Made by a program: the position numbers and the translations under genes
Part shown: positions 1 through 6,228 of the stretch, in pieces
How the letters are laid out: each line of letters starts with the position of its first letter
Numbering within the stretch: position 1 is the first letter of the stretch
The notes under the pieces: model-generated
What the model was told of the DNA's origin: nothing
What the model saw: only the letters and a program-made list of their open reading frames with translations
The model's database searches: none
Assembly: GCA_029857875.1 (NCBI GenBank)
Contig: JAOUGB010000104.1
Span: forward strand, 1 to 7,370
Reading direction: 5' to 3'
DNA: 7,370 nucleotides
From: Desulfobacteraceae bacterium
GTDB lineage: Bacteria; Desulfobacterota; Desulfobacteria; Desulfobacterales; UBA11574

Positions 1-1
1 C

Positions 2-424
2 AATGCAGTCTACCGAAAATTAAGCAGACTTTCCAGCAAAAATCCATCCCTCCAGGCTCTGATTAAAATTGCCATGGACCCCAAAAATATTCTAAAAATC
101 CGTACAGTCAAAGAACTTTTTCAGTTCATTGAGGAGTCCGACGAAAAGAATATCATTGAGGTTCTAAAAAAAGAAATCGGAGATATCCATCTGGGGGTAG
201 TTACCAACATGGTTAAAAATGAAAAGGAAGAAAACGCGGGTCGTATTGTTCAGATCGTCGCTGAAAAATACCTGACCATTCCTTCCACGAATTTGGGCTG
301 CGTTTCCTATGACAGGCATATCAATAAAATGGTTCTCGATATGACCCCTTTAACCAATCTGGACCAGTCAAGCCAAGCTTATGGCAATGTTTACGAAATT
401 GCCACCAAGTTATCGAAAGGTTAA
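2..424 (+). CDS. MinD/FlhG-like P-loop ATPase, C-terminal fragment (5' end outside window)
   Basis: The frame is open from the first complete codon at base 2 to the TAA at 422-424, so the internal ATG at 74 is not the real start; about 140 residues are visible. They resemble the C-terminal part of MinD/FlhG(FleN)-family ATPases. There is a RALYRRL-like stretch near the start (AVYRKLSRL), an acidic helix (FIEESDEKN), a strand-plus-NMV motif (GVVTNMV) and the YL-x5-LGCVSYD segment that corresponds to the 'YLG-x-LGyipyD' region. A closing helix (YGNVYEIATKL) follows. The Walker A and switch regions would lie upstream, outside the window, and cannot be checked. Such proteins are membrane-associated or polar ATPases that control number or placement of flagella, pili or division machinery. 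The nearby pilus-type ATPase makes a role in placing a surface machine attractive, but that is inference. The next gene is convergent. Confidence 0.75.
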   Translation, partial: NAVYRKLSRLSSKNPSLQALIKIAMDPKNILKIRTVKELFQFIEESDEKNIIEVLKKEIGDIHLGVVTNMVKNEKEENAGRIVQIVAEKYLTIPSTNLGCVSYDRHINKMVLDMTPLTNLDQSSQAYGNVYEIATKLSKG

Positions 425-427
425 TGG

Positions 428-454
428 GGTGGACGAGTAACCGCCTTTTAATTT
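428..454 (+). terminator. Probable intrinsic terminator of the MinD/FlhG-like gene
   Basis: A GGTGG / CCGCC stem (428-432 with 441-445, including one G-U pair) with an 8-base loop is followed directly by TTTTAATTT. It starts three bases after the stop codon at 424. The stem is short, so strength is uncertain. Confidence 0.5.
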
Positions 455-600
455 CTACATCTTATCGAAATAAAAAGTCTTTTAACGGCATTTCGTTCGT
501 GCCGCTTGTATGGAAGAATGGATTGCTGGAATATTGGAAATAAGAGCGGAAAATAACCTATTTAAATTGTCATAAAATCCTTCAAACCCATCATTTTTAT

Positions 601-628
601 CCAGTGAAACTTTCTTCTATTTCACCGG
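601..628. repeat. Small inverted repeat in the convergent gap
   Basis: Arms CCAGTGAAA (601-609) and TTTCACCGG (620-628) pair over 9 bases with one mismatch, around a 10-base loop. Neither side carries a clear T-run, so it is not a convincing intrinsic terminator. It lies between the 3' ends of two convergent genes, where it could still stabilise or end transcripts. Confidence 0.35.
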
Positions 629-660
629 GACCATTACTCCATTATTACATTATTCCAATT

Positions 661-671
661 GGGCGAAGCCC
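661..671. terminator. Weak hairpin directly after the secretion-ATPase stop codon
   Basis: GGGC-GAA-GCCC forms a compact 4-bp GC stem that abuts the TAG stop at 672-674 of the minus-strand gene. The sequence beyond it is not T-rich on either strand, so a terminator role is only possible, not shown. Confidence 0.25.
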
Positions 672-2981
672 CTATTTCATGCATACTTTCCTGATCTGCA
701 ACAGGTCACAATGTCCATCGAAAATTTTGGCAATGCCGTCCTGTTTCAACGTTTTCATGCCATCTTTTATTGCCTGATTTCGGATGACTTCCACCGGTGA
801 ACTGCTTTGTATCAGTTTTTTCATTTCATCAGTTCCCAACAACAGTTCGTGAAGCGCCATTCGGCCGGCATACCCTGTATTGTAGCATCTTTCACAACCT
901 CTGGGCGTGTTGAGATATAGATCCTCGGTATAAGGAATATCCATGTGCTCATCAAACTGATCAGAAGAACCATATTCACGAACGAGTTCTTCAAACGCTT
1001 CTCTTGATAGATGATACGGTTCTCTGCAATGGATACAGGTGGTGCGGACCAGGCGCTGGGCGAGAATGCACAGGATCGCATCTGAAAAGTTGAATGGATC
1101 CATTCCCATGTCAAGAAGCCTGGTTATGCTTTCAGGAGCGCTGTTTGTGTGAAGCGTGGAAAGTACCAGGTGGCCTGTCAGAGATGCCTCTATGCCGATA
1201 GATGCGGTTTCCCTGTCCCGCATCTCACCCAGCATGATCACATCGGGGTCACATCTTAAAAACGCCCGCATTGCTGAAGCAAAGTTGAATCCGATTTTAG
1301 GCTTCACCTGTACCTGTCTCAATCCTCTCTGGCTGATTTCCACAGGATCCTCAGCGGTCCAGATCTTGGTGTCTGTGGTATTGATATATGCCATGGCCGA
1401 ATGAAGCGTGGTTGTTTTCCCTGAACCGGTTGGACCGCATACAAAAACAAGGCCATGGGGCTGTGTTATGGCGCCAACGAAATTATTGTAATTGCTTTTT
1501 GAAAAGCCTATCTTGTCCAAAGGGAGCGGCTCACCGGCATCGAGTATTCGCAGAACAACATCCTCCACTCTCCCCTGGGTTGGCACCGTTGCCACTCTGA
1601 GTTCGATATTGGGGCCACCATATTTTTTAAATATTATTTTACCATCCTGGGGCTTGCGTCGTTCCACAATATCAAGATCCGCCATGATCTTAATTCGAGA
1701 TACGATTTTATCTCGAAGAGAATAAGGAATGCTCTCAAACAACCTGCAAGCACCGTCAACCCGTATCCGAATCCGTGTATTCATCTTTCCCGGATAGGGT
1801 TCTATATGAATATCGGAAGCCTTTTGTTTGTAAGCATCAATAATAATTTTGTTCACAAACTGTACGATAGCACTGTCTTCTTCATACAGGACGGATTCTT
1901 CATCTTCTATCTCTACTTCCTTGGTTTTGAGTTCAGACAAGATCTGCGATCTGGAAGCCAGTTTTCTTTCTTTCCGCGTAAAACGCTGAATAAAAGCAAG
2001 AACATCCTGTTTTAGCGCTACGTTGAACAAAAGCGTTTTGTTTGAAAAGAGCGTCTTGATTTCGCCAATTTTTTGAAGATCGCCGGGGTTGTCTATTGCA
2101 ATAACGATCTTCCCGTCTTCTATCTTCAGCGGAACCCAGATATTATTGCGCATGAAAGGTACTTTGAGGTTGGATAGAAGCCTAACCGGTATCGGTATAT
2201 CCGGATCATATTCTACAAATGGAACCTTATAGAATTGACTAAGAGATTTTCCGATCTCCTTTTTGGAAATCTTAAAATCAGACATTAAAACCGTTTCCAC
2301 GGAAGCTTTTCCTGCTCTGGCGTCGGCAATGGCTTTGTCCAGTTCTCTTTGGGTTAATATATGGTTATGAATAAAATAATCGAACTTGTTCGGCCTTGCC
2401 TTTGCCATCCGTTTTTGATTATACAGCGCAATTCCAAGAATATTGGCCATCTCAGTTGCAGATTGCTCATCAAGCCGGGTAAACGAACCACCACCCTTTC
2501 GATTAATCAATTGAATGACGCCAAGAAGAAACTTTTTGAAAATAATCGGGACTGCTAAAACCTGTTGTGTCCAAAAGCCCATCTTCTTGTCCCAGCGCTT
2601 ATCAAATTTAAGCTCAGGATCGACGGAGACCAACTCTGAGTCATCATATACATTTTTAATATTGATGAGTTTTTTCTTAAAGGCCGAGCACCCGGATATA
2701 CTGCTATTTGACATGGAGATGCGGATCTCTTCAATTTCATTTCCGGATTTAAACCGCGATACCAGTTCTCGCTTTTTCCCGTCCACCACATAAACGGTCA
2801 ATCTTTCGGCTTCAAAAAGCCGGGTGATTTCATCCTTTAAATCCACCAGGATTTCGTCAAGATTGGCAGCAGCATGTATTTTGTTGCAAATATCCTGGAG
2901 ATCTTTCCGGTAGTCAATCTCGGATTTTAGTTTCCGGCTGTTTAACTTCTTGGCATCAATTATACTCGCTTTATTTAACAT
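672..2981 (-). CDS. GAF-MshEN-PilB/GspE type IV pilus / type II secretion motor ATPase
   Basis: Cytoplasmic hexameric ATPase of the PilB/GspE/MshE class, which drives pilin polymerisation or pseudopilus assembly from the inner-membrane platform. Domain order in 769 residues: GAF about 28-190; MshEN/T2SSE_N about 200-335; an acidic linker about 350-370; then the ATPase core. Visible motifs are Walker A GPTGSGKTT (516-524), Walker B region DPDVIMLGEMRD (578-589), the His box with H604 and H611, an Asp-box region ELRVATVPTQGR (460-471), and four cysteines C649/C652/C696/C699 in the zinc-binding arrangement of PilB/GspE. All core motifs look intact, so it is probably active. At 769 residues it is longer than typical PilB (about 570), owing to the GAF domain. 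The start at 2981 is supported by GAGG nine bases upstream (2991-2994). No pilin or platform gene is in the window, so the machine it serves is unknown. A sigma-54 promoter lies about 110 bases upstream of the start codon. Confidence 0.93.
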   Translation of the reverse strand: MLNKASIIDAKKLNSRKLKSEIDYRKDLQDICNKIHAAANLDEILVDLKDEITRLFEAERLTVYVVDGKKRELVSRFKSGNEIEEIRISMSNSSISGCSAFKKKLINIKNVYDDSELVSVDPELKFDKRWDKKMGFWTQQVLAVPIIFKKFLLGVIQLINRKGGGSFTRLDEQSATEMANILGIALYNQKRMAKARPNKFDYFIHNHILTQRELDKAIADARAGKASVETVLMSDFKISKKEIGKSLSQFYKVPFVEYDPDIPIPVRLLSNLKVPFMRNNIWVPLKIEDGKIVIAIDNPGDLQKIGEIKTLFSNKTLLFNVALKQDVLAFIQRFTRKERKLASRSQILSELKTKEVEIEDEESVLYEEDSAIVQFVNKIIIDAYKQKASDIHIEPYPGKMNTRIRIRVDGACRLFESIPYSLRDKIVSRIKIMADLDIVERRKPQDGKIIFKKYGGPNIELRVATVPTQGRVEDVVLRILDAGEPLPLDKIGFSKSNYNNFVGAITQPHGLVFVCGPTGSGKTTTLHSAMAYINTTDTKIWTAEDPVEISQRGLRQVQVKPKIGFNFASAMRAFLRCDPDVIMLGEMRDRETASIGIEASLTGHLVLSTLHTNSAPESITRLLDMGMDPFNFSDAILCILAQRLVRTTCIHCREPYHLSREAFEELVREYGSSDQFDEHMDIPYTEDLYLNTPRGCERCYNTGYAGRMALHELLLGTDEMKKLIQSSSPVEVIRNQAIKDGMKTLKQDGIAKIFDGHCDLLQIRKVCMK

Positions 2982-3089
2982 TTTTATTCGCCTCGCGTGA
3001 ATACTCTGCAGACCTCGAATCTTCGGGGTTGAAATACCTGAATCTTGCCTGGATTTTGTTGATCTTAAATTTCTACTCTCATTATCGTC

Positions 3090-3106
3090 AGCAACGTTCG
3101 TGCCAA
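3090..3106 (-). promoter_or_regulatory. Sigma-54 (RpoN) promoter driving the GAF-PilB gene
   Basis: Read on the minus strand from 3106 to 3090 the sequence is TTGGCACGAACGTTGCT. It matches the sigma-54 consensus YTGGCACG-N4-TTGCW at every defined position. The invariant GG (3104-3103) and GC (3092-3091) are separated by exactly 10 bases. The predicted start site is near 3080, giving a leader of about 98 bases before the ATG at 2981. It points at the ATPase gene and lies in non-coding DNA. Sigma-54 control of pilus genes through PilR-type activators is established in several proteobacteria. The activator here is not encoded in the window. Confidence 0.88.
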
Positions 3107-3278
3107 AAGAAATGTTTCTTTAACAAAGCGGTATTTAAGATGTGTTTATCGTTTCTAAGATCTTTGTAAAAACTTGATTTATAGGTGTTCCGGAAGATTC
3201 GACAAAGTACTATTATTTTTTCTATTGCCAAATAAAATAAGATAAGAGGGATTGATGAAGGAAAATAACATCGAAATA

Positions 3279-3318
3279 TGCACAATAAAATGTGCATCAC
3301 TGCACAGTTTATTGTGCA
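3279..3318. promoter_or_regulatory. Tandem 18-bp palindromes, probable enhancer (UAS) for a sigma-54 activator
   Basis: Two copies of TGCACA-N6-TGTGCA occur at 3279-3296 and 3301-3318, separated by TCAC; each has perfect 6-bp half-sites. Their centres are 22 bp apart, about two helical turns, so both would face the same side of the DNA. The N6 spacers are mutually complementary over five bases, so the whole of 3278-3319 is also one 19-bp stem with a single mismatch and a 4-base loop. The pair lies about 200-240 bases upstream of the predicted sigma-54 start site, the usual place for bEBP enhancers. The half-site resembles the NtrC box (TGCAC-N7-GTGCA) but the spacing here is one base longer. 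An alternative reading is a transcript hairpin 58 bases after the HD-GYP stop codon, but it lacks a following U-run. Confidence 0.7.
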
Positions 3319-3376
3319 TGCGAAGAAAAACGGTAAAGTTTGAACCTCTATAGCGTAATAGGCCGGGAAGATTTTT

Positions 3377-4747
3377 TTATGCTTCTTTTTGAGCAATCCA
3401 TTTGAAAAATAGCCCCACACAATCCGGGCAAAGTTGGGTGCCGCTGACATCTTCAATAATTTGAAGTGCTTTTCCCTGGACCATTCCCTTGCGGTAGGGC
3501 CTGTCACTTGTTAAAGAATGGTAAGTGTCGGCAACAGCAGCCATCCGCGCCCATAAATGGATGTTATCTCCTTTAAGGCCCTGAGGGTATCCTTTGCCAT
3601 CAAGACGCTCGTGGTGAGATAAGACGATTGGGATGACATCTGAAAAACTTGGGATTGACTTTATAATATTTGCGCCGATGACCGGGTGTTTTTTTATGTG
3701 AGCGAACTCTTCTTCCGTCAACCGTCCGGGTTTAAGAAGGATTTCGTCTCGGACGCCAATCTTACCGATATCATGCAGTCTTCCGCCGATGGTAACGGTT
3801 TCGATTTCCTTTGGGCTGCCTCCGGTGATGCTCAGCATTCCAGAGACTATTCTGCCGACTGCCTCAGAATGTCCTCTGGTATAGTTGTCACGGGCCTCAA
3901 GGGCGGTGATAAGGCTGGTGATACTGGCAATCATCAGATTCCGTTCTGAATCCAGACGCTCTCTTTCCATTAGCAACATGTGGAACTGATCAGAAAGCAT
4001 CTTTTCAACGAGGATAACCAGTTCATCGATATTGAATGGCTTGCAAAGATAAGCCGAAGCACCATGTTGCATCATCCGCTTCATATAACCGCGGTCGGTT
4101 ACAGAACTCATTGCAACGATCGGTATTGAAGATAAATCGGGATTTGTGTGAACCGCCTGGCAGAATTCAAAGCCGTTAATATCCGGCATTTCGATATCGC
4201 TGAGTACCAGATCCGGCTGGATGGTTTTCATCAGGTCCAAGGCTTTTTTGCCGTTTTCGGCAGTGATTACCCTAAATCCGGCTTCCGCCAAACCTTTTTC
4301 GACAATCTGAAGCACAACCTTAGAATCGTCCACAACCATGACAAGGCGGTTTCTCTTGAACTTGGATTTTGACAAGACGCTTTCTACAGTTTCAAGTAAA
4401 CGGTCCTGTATTTCATACTTTGATAGATAGGCTGATGCTCCTGCCTGGAACCCCTTGTCGACATCGCTGTCAGAATCAAAGGTACTCACCATAACCACAG
4501 GGATTCCCTGAGTCGATGGGGTTTGCTTAAGACTACGACACAATTCAATGCCGTTGATTTTTGGCATATCGATATCGCTGACGACAATATCGAACTTTTC
4601 CTGTAATGCTACATCAAGGCCCTCTTGTCCGTCTTGGGCTAAAATGATTTCAGCGTTCATGGACGCCAGTATTTTTTTCATACTTGTTCGGAATACGGCA
4701 CTATCATCAACAATCAGGATCCGGCGTTCGCTCATCATAGGTTCCAT
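3377..4747 (-). CDS. REC-REC-HD-GYP response regulator (predicted cyclic di-GMP phosphodiesterase)
   Basis: 456-residue cytoplasmic regulator with two receiver domains and an HD-GYP output. REC1 spans about 9-125 (acidic pair D14/D15, phospho-acceptor D58, S88/T89, K110). REC2 spans about 134-252 (D140/D141, D184, S214/S215, K236-P237). A helical linker (about 253-285) leads to HD-GYP (about 286-450). Catalytic-type motifs are present: GHS (H293), HDIGK (H325, D326, K329), HP (H354), HHE (H378, H379), DGKGYP (383-388), D407 and DRPYR. HD-GYP proteins hydrolyse c-di-GMP to pGpG or GMP; with all metal ligands present, activity is likely. The residue after ADTY is His410, where most family members have Asp. 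The start at 4747 is favoured over Met4 and Met5 because GGGGA sits 4 bases upstream (4752-4756). The partner kinase is not in the window. The ATPase gene with an MshEN domain follows on the same strand but has its own promoter. Confidence 0.92.
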   Translation of the reverse strand: MEPMMSERRILIVDDSAVFRTSMKKILASMNAEIILAQDGQEGLDVALQEKFDIVVSDIDMPKINGIELCRSLKQTPSTQGIPVVMVSTFDSDSDVDKGFQAGASAYLSKYEIQDRLLETVESVLSKSKFKRNRLVMVVDDSKVVLQIVEKGLAEAGFRVITAENGKKALDLMKTIQPDLVLSDIEMPDINGFEFCQAVHTNPDLSSIPIVAMSSVTDRGYMKRMMQHGASAYLCKPFNIDELVILVEKMLSDQFHMLLMERERLDSERNLMIASITSLITALEARDNYTRGHSEAVGRIVSGMLSITGGSPKEIETVTIGGRLHDIGKIGVRDEILLKPGRLTEEEFAHIKKHPVIGANIIKSIPSFSDVIPIVLSHHERLDGKGYPQGLKGDNIHLWARMAAVADTYHSLTSDRPYRKGMVQGKALQIIEDVSGTQLCPDCVGLFFKWIAQKEA

Positions 4748-4978
4748 TTATTCCCCACGGACAAGCCATTTACAGATTAAATTCCAACCAGAATTTCTCA
4801 TAAAAACTGTATATTGCGAACGAATCAAGCTTTTGAGATATTCTGGCTTATTCTTTTTAGTTTATTTTTTTAATCGGGATCTTATCCTATACTATATCGG
4901 CAGATTTGATAAAAACTTAAATCCTAGCTGAAATTACATTTTAAAAGAGCTATTAGAGGGGTATCTCATTCGGAAATT

Positions 4979-5021
4979 AAGGGGAGTATTGATTATGTGG
5001 GATTTTGTCCCCCTTCTTTTT
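4979..5021 (+). terminator. Orphan terminator-like hairpin
   Basis: AAGGGG (4979-4984) can pair with CCCCTT (5010-5015), followed by CTTTTT (5016-5021). A competing small stem GGGA-N5-TCCC lies inside. No plus-strand gene ends upstream, because the flanking gene runs the other way. If it works as a terminator it would end an unannotated short transcript. Low confidence. Confidence 0.3.
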
Positions 5022-5137
5022 ACAATGGCTCTTGTAAATATATTGCGATTCAATTTGACACTAAAATCGCCATCCTTTATTATTTTTGGATCATCTCCCG
5101 ATTAGTTGTAGTTAATCAGGGTAAAATAGGTGAGTCA

Positions 5138-5253
5138 TCTCCAATTGAGTAGGTGTTATCGCAAAGGATACAAGGATTCAAGGGTTTGAGTGAAATGCTA
5201 ATAAATTACAAACCTTTGAATCCCTATACCCTCTTCTCCAACTAAATTGGAGA
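5138..5253. repeat. 116-base imperfect foldback (inverted repeat) element, MITE- or REP-like
   Basis: The outer arms TCTCCAATT (5138-5146) and AATTGGAGA (5245-5253) are exact reverse complements. The inner arms GGATTCAAGGGTTTG (5174-5188) and CAAACCTTTGAATCC (5209-5223) match at 14 of 15 positions around a 20-base loop. The sequences between inner and outer arms are also partly complementary (for example GGATA at 5166-5170 against TATACC at 5225-5230), so the whole unit is one degenerate palindrome. A local 8-bp hairpin TTCTCCAA/TTGGAGAA (5234-5254) competes with the outer pairing. No clear target-site duplication was seen. It ends about 60 bases before the ABC gene start. Confidence 0.6.
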
Positions 5254-5316
5254 AAAACCTTATTTTTTAAATAAAAGAATAAGCCCATATAGCTTGGGAT
5301 AAGTTAAAGAAGAAAC

Positions 5317-6228
5317 GTGGATAAAATCATAGACATTCAAAACCTGGTTAAGCAATTTAACGGATTTACGGCCGTGAACGACATCTCATTTTCTGTAGAC
5401 CAGGGTGAGTTTTTCGGTCTGTTGGGCCCCAACGGCGCCGGTAAAACCACAACCATTCGCATGCTGTACGGCTTTTCACCCCCGACTCGCGGCAAACTGC
5501 GAATCTTCGGTATGGATATCAGAACCGATTTTCGCAAGATTAAAGCCAGAATCGGCGTCTGTCAGCAGGACAACACCCTGGACCCGGATTTGAGTGTAGA
5601 ACAGAATCTGCATGTGTTTGCCGGATACTTTTCTATCCCCAAAAAAGAAGCCGCTGAACGAACCGCTGAACTTCTCGATTTTTTCGCGCTGAGCCATAAA
5701 AAAGATGCCAAAGTCATAGAACTTTCCGGCGGAATGGCGCGCCGGCTGATTCTGGCTAGATCGCTGATCAATCGGCCCGAACTTTTGATTCTGGATGAGC
5801 CGACCACCGGACTTGATCCTCAGTCCCGGCACCAGGTATGGGAAAAGCTGGAGGATCTTAAAAAGGCCGGTCTTACCGTCATCATCACCACCCATAACAT
5901 GGAAGAAGCGTCCCGCCTCTGTGACCGACTGGTTATTGTTGATCACGGTAAAATTCTGGTGGATGGCAGCCCGAAAGCGTTGATCGAGCGTCATGCCGGC
6001 AGCAATATCATCGAAATCGAGGGGCCGGACCAGACGCTGATCGAATATGTCAAGGAAAATGGCATCGGGTACGATGATCTTGGCCGGCGCCTGATATTGT
6101 ATGAAACAGAAGAAAAGGATCTGAACAATACGATTCGAGAACGGTTTTGCAACGAAAAGTGCATTTATCGCAACAGCACGCTGGAAGATGTTTTTTTGCG
6201 TTTGACAGGAAGGGAGCTTCGAGAATGA
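5317..6228 (+). CDS. ABC exporter ATP-binding subunit, NodI/DrrA type
   Basis: 303-residue cytoplasmic nucleotide-binding subunit of an ABC-2 exporter. Motifs in order: Walker A GPNGAGKTT (37-45), Q-loop Q84, signature LSGGM (136-140), Walker B LLILDEP (156-162), D-loop GLD (165-167) and H-loop H193. Signature LSGGM instead of LSGGQ is usual in the NodI/DrrA branch. The C-terminal region (about 225-303) ends in NSTLEDVFLRLTGRE, the typical tail of this family. The start is the GTG at 5317: an in-frame stop lies at 5305-5307, leaving no earlier start. The ribosome-binding site is weak (AAAGAAG). The stop overlaps the permease start by four bases (ATGA), so the two are translationally coupled and form one transporter. 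Family members export drugs, oligosaccharides or lipids; the substrate here cannot be told. Confidence 0.93.
   Translation: MDKIIDIQNLVKQFNGFTAVNDISFSVDQGEFFGLLGPNGAGKTTTIRMLYGFSPPTRGKLRIFGMDIRTDFRKIKARIGVCQQDNTLDPDLSVEQNLHVFAGYFSIPKKEAAERTAELLDFFALSHKKDAKVIELSGGMARRLILARSLINRPELLILDEPTTGLDPQSRHQVWEKLEDLKKAGLTVIITTHNMEEASRLCDRLVIVDHGKILVDGSPKALIERHAGSNIIEIEGPDQTLIEYVKENGIGYDDLGRRLILYETEEKDLNNTIRERFCNEKCIYRNSTLEDVFLRLTGRELRE

Larger units (their letters stand above)
2982..3376. other. 395-base intergenic regulatory region upstream of the secretion ATPase
   Basis: This gap lies between the stop of the HD-GYP gene and the start of the ATPase gene. Read on the minus strand, it holds two tandem palindromes (3279-3318), an AT-rich stretch (about 3107-3277), a sigma-54 promoter (3090-3106) and a leader of about 100 bases ending in a GAGG ribosome-binding site. 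I see no convincing gene here. The open frame at 3088-3507 overlaps the end of the HD-GYP gene and its translation looks non-protein-like. No good IHF consensus match was found in the AT-rich part. Confidence 0.75.
4748..5316. other. 569-base intergenic region between divergent genes
   Basis: This AT-rich gap separates the HD-GYP gene (minus) from the ABC exporter operon (plus). It must hold promoters for both, but no strong -35/-10 or sigma-54 match stands out for either. It contains an orphan terminator-like hairpin (4979-5021), preceded by a weak sigma-70-like pair TTGATA-N17-TGAAAT (4906-4934), and a 116-base imperfect foldback (5138-5253). No protein-coding frame here is convincing. Confidence 0.6.

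Noticed and set aside
486..505. Second sigma-54-like match on the minus strand (GGCACGAACG...TGCC)
   Set aside because: The -12 GC is two bases too far from the GG, and it lies downstream of the ATPase gene with no gene to drive; it reads better as a small CGGCA/TGCCG hairpin.
3013..3028. Short palindrome CCTCGAATCTTCGGGG in the ATPase leader
   Set aside because: The core is only CGAA/TTCG with a two-base centre and one flanking mismatch; too short to call an operator.
3279..3318. Assigning the tandem boxes to NtrC itself
   Set aside because: NtrC boxes have TGCAC-N7-GTGCA; both copies here have N8. A related activator is possible but NtrC cannot be named.
3088..3507. Minus-strand open frame of 139 codons in and beside the regulatory gap
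   Set aside because: It overlaps the 3' end of the HD-GYP gene in another frame, runs through the palindromes and the sigma-54 promoter, and its translation is a Phe/Cys/Ile-rich string typical of AT-rich non-coding DNA.
4548..4931. Plus-strand open frame of 127 codons
   Set aside because: Mostly antisense to the receiver domain of the HD-GYP gene; the product has no recognisable domain and no good start signal.
5234..5268. TTCTCCAA/TTGGAGAA hairpin followed by TTATTTTTT as a true terminator
   Set aside because: The T-run is several bases from the stem, no plus-strand gene ends before it, and the arms are part of the larger foldback.
5476..5994. Minus-strand open frame of 172 codons
   Set aside because: Entirely antisense to the ABC ATPase, whose motifs are all intact; a shadow frame.
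6147..6224. Upstream in-frame extension of the permease (26 extra residues)
   Set aside because: It lies inside the ATPase gene. The ATG at 6225 has the ATGA overlap, a good ribosome-binding site and the normal family N-terminus.
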